Shown here piece after piece: positions 60,501-64,000 of a DNA stretch of 64,000 nucleotides (its first letter is position 1; every line of letters starts with the position of its first letter). The stretch is from Megascapheus bottae (lineage: Eukaryota; Chordata; Mammalia; Rodentia; Geomyidae): NCBI GenBank assembly GCA_024803745.1, contig JANJXV010001718.1, positions 20,032 to 84,031 on the forward strand, read 5' to 3'. The notes beneath the pieces were generated by a model that was given only the letters and a program-made list of their open reading frames with translations, did not search any database and was not told the origin of the DNA. The position numbers and the translations under genes were made by a program.

Positions 60501-63500
60501 TTAAATAAGGGAAATCCCACTTTTGGCTCTGTAAGTGACTAACTTAATTTTAAGCCCCTTGAAGCTCCTTACTAAGAAAGCACATAAAATTTGGGGTTAG
60601 GGATATATGTACGTATGTATTCACATACAGTGAATTCCTGTAGTAATTCCTACTGTTTTTCCTTAATGAAATATAATTGGAGATCTGTGTATGGGTTCAT
60701 ATATAATGTATATACATTCAGTGGTCAATGACAGGAAATGCTCTGATGGGTGATCACTCAGTGTGTGAACAGCAATGAATGTACTTGAAGTAAGTTCCTG
60801 GAATTCTCAGCAGCTTCATCCCATAAGAGTACTGTTGTGTAAGCTGGGCATCAGTTATCCAAACATAGCCTCAGGACTACAGGTCTCTTTCCCCACACAA
60901 GGCAAATAATAAATGCTCCACAACTCTTAAGAGACAAGCGAGCAAGTCCTAGTAGGAGAGTGCTTTCCTAGTATGCATGAAGCCCTGGGTTCCATTCCTT
61001 GGTATCACATTCACAGAAAAAGCCAGAAGTGGTGCTGTAGCACAAGTGGTAGAGCCCTAGCCTTGAGAAAATCCAAGGAGAGTACCTGGCGCTGAATTCA
61101 AGCCCCAGGATTGGTAAAAAAAATAGTGTAAGAGAAAATGTAGAACCTCACTCATCATCAGAAAAATGCAGGTGGAAACCACAATGTGATAGCACTGCAA
61201 CATTCCACAAGCATGACAATTATTGAATAGTTAAGAGGTAACACATGCTAGTAAACTTGTGGAGAAAGATGGCCCATGGCAAGCTATTGATGATATCAAT
61301 TAGCATAGACATTCAAGAAAACAGTGTGAAGATTCTCAAACAAATCACACTTCAATGATCTTGGGATCCAATCATACCTCGACTGGGTATTGATGTGACT
61401 TAAAGAGATCATTATGTGGCAGAGACATATGTACCCCTGTTTAAAAGCTCACTGCTCAGCAGTGAATAGCCAAGGGATGAAATCCACCTCTTAAGTTTCC
61501 ATTCCAAGGTGAATGTTGTGGCACCTCTACATGATAGTGCATTGTTTACTCCTGCAAACAACTGTCTTTGTCAATAACACAAAAGGAGAAGTTATATGTT
61601 AATCAAATAAGCCAAATGGCAAGTATGGAATATGTGAAATAAAAAAACATTGATCTCAATGAAGGTGAGCCTAGACTAGTGAATATAAGAAACTTGGGTG
61701 AGTCAGAAGGAGGAAGGTTTGGACAAAGGTTGATCAATGAGCAAGAGATTATAATGACATAAGAGGTAACTTTTCACTGAGCTGTTACACAGTAGATTGA
61801 TTACACACAACAGCATTGTGTTATATATTATTAAAGAAGAAAGGATTTTAAAGTTTCACTATGATGTTATCTAATGCTTGACATAGTAGTTGTATTTAAC
61901 CTGATTTATGTACATGTATGTATGTGTTTTTGTATGTGTATACGCATATACACGTGTGTGTCTCAAAATCTCATGTGATACTTAGTAATCTGCATGACAT
62001 TTATTCTTCCGTATGTATCAATAAAGAACAATACGGTACCACAAACCTAGAAAAAATCCGGAAGTGGTGCTGAGGCTGAAGTGGTAGAGCTCTAGCCTTG
62101 AGAAAGTCCTAGGACAGTGCTTAGGTCCTGAGCTCAATCCCAGGACTGGCAAAAAACAACAACAACAAAAAAACAATTGGTGTTTAACTGAAAAACCATC
62201 ATTATGTAATGCATGCTTATATAAATAAATCTTTACGGATGCAGACTCCACATTGCCCTCATCTTACATTTGTCTATTAATGCAATTATGTATGAGGGCA
62301 TGCAATGAACACCACTATCAAATTGTTGACAATGTTCTGGCATTTATAATCACTTTTCAAACACTGAAAGTGTTCTTTTGATTTTTGATTGCCATAGATC
62401 AGTTTTAATGTTTCTTGAGTTTCTCATAGTAGAATCATATGGTAGCTCTTTTGTAACTGAGTTTCTACCAGCAAAAGAAATTCTAGTTTTGTGCCCTGGT
62501 TGTTCTTTTAAAAATAGGATTAATATTTATGGATCTATGGAAAATGCACGCACAGAAAGTATAGTGTTATATACTGCTCCAAAGTGTCATGAAATGCATT
62601 ATATTCTGCAAATCCATTTGGTAGAAAGGAAAACATGCAACTATGACAAAATAAAGCTGGAGGAAGAGATGTAAATTTGGCAGCTGGAAGTTTTTGAGTG
62701 GACATTTTATAGCTCATATGACTTTAAATATTTGAGTTTGAAAACAATGAGGGTAAGCATTGTACTTTGTGTTGATCTGTACATCATAAACATAACACTG
62801 AACAAACTTAATTCCTGAGGAGGCTAAGCAGGTCATATGCTCCTGCTTGTCCTTCAAAGGGAAGAAGGTTTCAGCATTGTATTTTGAACAACACTGAATA
62901 TAGAAAGAAAAGGGTCAGAGTGCAGGTGCGTGGGACACAGCCACAGTTACTGGAGAAACAAACACAGTGAGGAAGCATCAACAAGTCTGGCCACTTCTGT
63001 ATGCAGTCAGACCATGTCCCTTTGCCCCTAAGTCAAGTAAAAGCTACTTTTGCTGGAAAATACAATGTGTTCTTGATCTTAGCCATGCTCTCTTGTAGTC
63101 ACTTCATAAATATCTAGGGATCCAGGAAGAACAGGATTTATAAAACTGCAAAAGGCAGACTGCTTTCCAAACACAATGCCTTTTCTTGTCATCTTGAAGA
63201 GAAAAATCCAGAACTATAAACACTGGCCAGGCCTCCAGAGACAAAGGCTAAGGGCAGGTCATTCAGACTGAGACTTGGACAGATTTAACATGCCTACCTT
63301 AATGCCTCCAGCACCTTCCTGTTTAATCTGAGGGTCTATCTGGAGATAGACAAGGATTAGAAGGCATGAATGTTTGGCTGCTTTGTCCTTCAGAACAAGG
63401 GGGGAGCTAGTGTATACTCTTAGGTCAAAAGAAGCATTTCGCAGACTTGAAGAAGAAGAAAATCCGAAGATTAAAGCTGTGACAAAAGCGTTTTCAAAAG

Positions 63501-63651
63501 TACACAGCATGTTTCACTAGTGTCTTTAAGTAGTTGTACAAAGGAGCCGCCTTGAACAATATAGTTTATGAATGTATTTATCTTTTTTAGGAAGTGGCTC
63601 ATTTCTTCAACACCAGACATCCTGAGCATTATTTTGTATACAACCTTTGTA
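50627..63651 (+). CDS. Tpte: TPTE-like voltage-sensing phosphatase, core exons (3' end beyond window)
   Basis: Gene-level span of seven core exons: 50,627-50,677, 52,524-52,685, 54,681-54,800, 58,245-58,344, 58,458-58,521, 59,794-59,858 and 63,591-63,651. Reading frame is open across all joins. The family (TPTE/TPTE2/VSP) couples a four-helix voltage-sensor-like domain to a PTEN-type lipid phosphatase. Visible here: S1-S4, the linker [18 protein letters not shown] shared with PTEN, and the phosphatase start MSFPSSG and YNLC. The catalytic CX5R loop and C2 domain must lie downstream, so activity cannot be judged. One donor (52,686) is abnormal. The 5' end is unknown; the N-terminal exons are probably drawn from the mini-exon array upstream. 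Family expression is mainly testicular in mammals. Confidence 0.88.
50960..51180 (+). mobile_element. Composite SINE plus GA-rich tail
   Basis: GGGTGCTGGTGGCTCACATC, CAAGTGAGTTTGCTAGTCTT, CAGCTCAGGGACAGCACC. A purine-rich tract derived from its tail region continues to about 51,372; the overlapping Ser/Pro frames are artefacts. Confidence 0.8.
51373..52520. other. Intronic stretch, Tpte intron before S1-S2
   Basis: Possible old B-type SINE remnant on the - strand at about 51,895-52,100. A short perfect inverted repeat lies at 51,662-51,691. No further exon fits the gene's phase. Confidence 0.45.
52524..52685 (+). CDS. Tpte: Tpte exon: S1 and S2 helices, abnormal donor
   Basis: 162 bp (54 codons), acceptor TATTTTAG, phase 2-2. 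Encodes S1 ([19 protein letters not shown]), a short extracellular loop ([11 protein letters not shown], strongly conserved in the family) and S2 ([19 protein letters not shown]). The frame requires the exon to end at 52,685, where the donor reads ATAAGT, i.e. GTAAGT with G changed to A at +1. The next intron's acceptor is a normal AG, so this is not a typical AT-AC intron. Reading through gives a stop (TAA) at once. The exon itself shows no damage. Confidence 0.85.
52820..53000 (-). mobile_element. Dimeric tRNA/ID-type SINE
   Basis: On the + strand CAGTCCTGGTGCTTGAACTC, CTTGAGCCACAGCACCACTC and GGTGCCAAGGAATTGCACCA: the reverse complement of the usual element, with linker TATATAGAAAAACACTGG. 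Confidence 0.8.
53265..53457 (+). mobile_element. Dimeric tRNA/ID-type SINE
   Basis: CAAGCATGCAGAAAGACCCA, GTTCAATTCC, linker CACATATAGAAAAAGCCAGA, then GGACAGTGTTCAGGCCCTGA and a poly(A). Confidence 0.85.
53465..53695 (+). mobile_element. Composite SINE (B1/Alu-like + ID-like)
   Basis: TGCCTGTAATCCTAGCTACT, GAATCACAGTTCCAAGCCAG, GAGCTAAATAGCTCAGGGAC. Sits directly after the dimeric SINE. Confidence 0.85.
53696..54680. other. Tpte intron between S2 and S3, no gene seen
   Basis: Several short frames on both strands, none recognised. The polypyrimidine run before the next exon (TTTACTTTCTCTTACAG) is a good acceptor. Confidence 0.5.
54681..54800 (+). CDS. Tpte: Tpte exon: S3 helix
   Basis: 120 bp, acceptor TCTTACAG, donor GTAGGA, phase 2-2. 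Encodes [13 protein letters not shown] (intracellular S2-S3 loop plus start of S3, matching RQQYFSDLFNILD of human TPTE), then [17 protein letters not shown] (S3) and NATFFKDIQ. The acidic residues in S3 that pair with S4 charges in voltage sensors are present (NITD, MD). Confidence 0.88.
54801..55690. other. Tpte intron, with a degraded SINE fragment
   Basis: About 54,945-55,045 resembles the first tRNA-like monomer (GAGTGGTAGAGGCCTACTTA). A short (TGTC)n run lies at 55,395-55,440. Otherwise nothing recognised. Confidence 0.4.
55722..57240 (+). pseudogene. PSMC1: PSMC1 (26S proteasome ATPase Rpt2) processed pseudogene
   Basis: Intron-less copy from ATG at 55,722 to the ancestral stop TAG at 57,031-57,033, then 3' UTR with AATAAA at 57,223-57,228 and a repeat tail. 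Blocks: [33 protein letters not shown], [91 protein letters not shown]1 is an AAA+ ATPase of the proteasome base. Here the Walker A loop is deleted or frameshifted, the Walker B DEID reads D-stop, and other stops and shifts occur. Dead; inserted in the same orientation as Tpte in its S3-S4 intron. Confidence 0.95.
57236..57568. repeat. (GAAA)n/(GGAA)n microsatellite grown from the PSMC1 poly(A) tail
   Basis: About 330 bp of nearly pure purine starting 10 bases after the AATAAA of the retrocopy. The Phe/Leu/Ser-rich frames on the - strand are artefacts of it. Confidence 0.95.
57569..58244. other. Tpte intron upstream of S4
   Basis: About 57,970-58,150 has ATCCATTTGGTTGTGACCAC and a long unique stretch; I recognise no gene or element. 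Ends with the acceptor CAATTTTTAG. Confidence 0.45.
58245..58344 (+). CDS. Tpte: Tpte exon: S4 voltage-sensor helix and phosphoinositide-binding linker
   Basis: 100 bp, acceptor ATTTTTAG, donor GTAAGT; enters in phase 2, leaves in phase 0. Encodes [17 protein letters not shown] (S4, with Arg at relative positions 0, 3 and 9) and then [13 protein letters not shown], the basic linker. The Arg spacing matches human TPTE (LLRLLRLIILLRIFHL), which has fewer gating charges than tunicate VSP. Confidence 0.9.
58458..58521 (+). CDS. Tpte: Tpte exon: PTEN-like linker / phosphatase start
   Basis: 64 bp, acceptor CCTCCCAG, donor GTTTGT, phase 0 to 1. Encodes [25 protein letters not shown] has the near-identical [17 protein letters not shown], the PIP2-binding motif and beginning of the phosphatase fold. 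Confidence 0.92.
58522..59793. other. Tpte intron with inverted SINEs
   Basis: About 58,800-58,960 has a degraded composite SINE on the - strand, then a CT-rich run to 59,085. A dimeric SINE is annotated at 59,430-59,630. Nothing else recognised. Confidence 0.5.
59430..59630 (-). mobile_element. Dimeric tRNA/ID-type SINE
   Basis: On the + strand TCAGTCCTGGGGCTTGAACT, TTTGCTCAAGGCTAGCACTT, GTAGAGCCACACTGCCACTT: the element in reverse, both monomers present. Confidence 0.8.
59794..59858 (+). CDS. Tpte: Tpte exon: phosphatase domain, first strand region
   Basis: 65 bp, acceptor TTTTCCAG, donor GTAAGC, phase 1 to 0. Encodes (D)[25 protein letters not shown] and TPTE have IIAMSFPS and YRNPI at this place. 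Confidence 0.92.
59859..60935. other. Tpte intron, no gene seen
   Basis: AT-rich unique sequence; no exon or element recognised. Confidence 0.5.
60940..61125 (+). mobile_element. Dimeric tRNA/ID-type SINE
   Basis: GCATGAAGCCCTGGGTTCCA, linker CATTCACAGAAAAAGCCAGA, GTAGCACAAGTGGTAGAGCC, TTCAAGCCCCAGG and poly(A). One of the best-preserved copies. Confidence 0.88.
61126..62025. other. Tpte intron; possible old L1-like fragment
   Basis: 61,140-61,450 (CCACAATGTGATAGCACTGC, GGGATCCAATCATACCTCGA, TATTGATGTGACTTAAAGAG) is laid out like the L1 ORF2 3' region, but too decayed to call firmly. A TG/TA-rich run lies at 61,905-61,960. Confidence 0.35.
62030..62170 (+). mobile_element. ID-type SINE half
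   Basis: ATCCGGAAGTGGTGCTGAGG, AGTGGTAGAGCTCTAGCCTT, GGACAGTGCTTAGGTCCTGA, (CAA)n tail. Only the second monomer and linker are clear. Confidence 0.85.
62171..63590. other. Tpte intron before the last visible exon
   Basis: No exon recognised. About 63,430-63,510 has a short + strand frame ([19 protein letters not shown]) that looks coding-like but has no partner sequence I recognise; it may be part of an old retrocopy. Confidence 0.35.
63591..63651 (+). CDS. Tpte: Tpte exon: phosphatase domain, last exon in window
   Basis: 61 bp, acceptor TCTTTTTTAG, donor GTATGT, phase 0 to 1. Encodes [20 protein letters not shown]; family members have EVVRFL and HYxxYNLCSERxYD here. The next exon, outside the window, should start with the Ser of YNLCS. 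Confidence 0.92.
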
Positions 63652-64000
63652 GTATGTATATCACTTTAATATATTTGCTACTGTAGATATGTAAGAAAGT
63701 CACCTTGGGTATCTTTCATTTAATTGTAAATATTACGTAGTAAGAAGTCAGATCAGAAATCTCTGTATTGCGCTGGTGCTGTGTAGTAGGAAAAGTGAGC
63801 TTGGCAGCACAACATTCCCTAAGAAAGAGATGGGCCAGTGAGAGCGAAGAGGCAGACTTACAGAGGAAATGCTCAGGAAAGATCTGCTCTTATGCTCAAT
63901 CAACTCTTCCTGCCTTTAATGCCAGATTGTATCACAGACAATTCAGCAAGTATGTTCTATGATCCACCACAAAGAGTTGGTGATGAGAACAAGGCGCGTG
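63652..64000. other. Tpte intron cut by the window end
   Basis: No exon or element recognised. The gene continues to the right. Confidence 0.5.

Overview
The window is vertebrate nuclear DNA, almost certainly from a rodent. It has short exons in long AT-rich introns, L1 3' ends, processed retrocopies, long microsatellites, and two kinds of composite SINE: a B1/Alu-like left half fused to an ID-like tRNA half, and a tRNA+ID dimer. SINEs of this build suggest the beaver, pocket-mouse and kangaroo-rat group, but that placement is inference. No prokaryotic-type gene is present, and most long open frames are chance frames in introns or in simple repeats.

Positions 1-44,725 form one very large inverted repeat (palindrome). 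The left arm (1-20,838, continuing off the window) matches the right arm (23,871-44,725) with only a few substitutions and short indels noticed. A 3.03-kb non-palindromic spacer (20,839-23,870) separates them. Inside the arms is an older tandem array of related 4-7 kb units: A 4,185-11,190, B 12,908-19,535, truncated C 19,536-23,870, with mirror copies B' and A'. A further divergent unit, D (about 47,005-50,300), lies outside the visible palindrome.

The gene of the window is a TPTE/voltage-sensing-phosphatase homologue (PTEN-related, testis-type family) on the + strand. Its core exons lie at 50,627-63,651: S1-S2, S3, the S4 sensor, the phosphoinositide-binding linker and the start of the phosphatase domain. 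The catalytic CX5R exon is beyond the window end. Upstream, units B', A' and D hold many mini-exons of 54, 57, 66 or 84 bp. All begin after two bases of a codon and end the same way, so any of them can be added or skipped without changing frame. They encode polar N-terminal segments, one of which resembles the N-terminal repeat of primate TPTE. The left arm carries the same mini-exons on the - strand, pointing out of the window.

Some copies have lost splice signals, and the donor after the S1-S2 exon reads AT instead of GT. Whether this gene makes a full voltage sensor is therefore open.

Other contents are GINS4 and DSTN retrocopies in the palindrome, a dead PSMC1 retrocopy inside a TPTE intron, a twin-primed L1 with a 12-bp target-site duplication, and truncated L1 3' ends inserted exactly beside a mini-exon donor. 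A 3-kb spacer plus indels argue for a real palindrome, but assembly error cannot be excluded from sequence alone.
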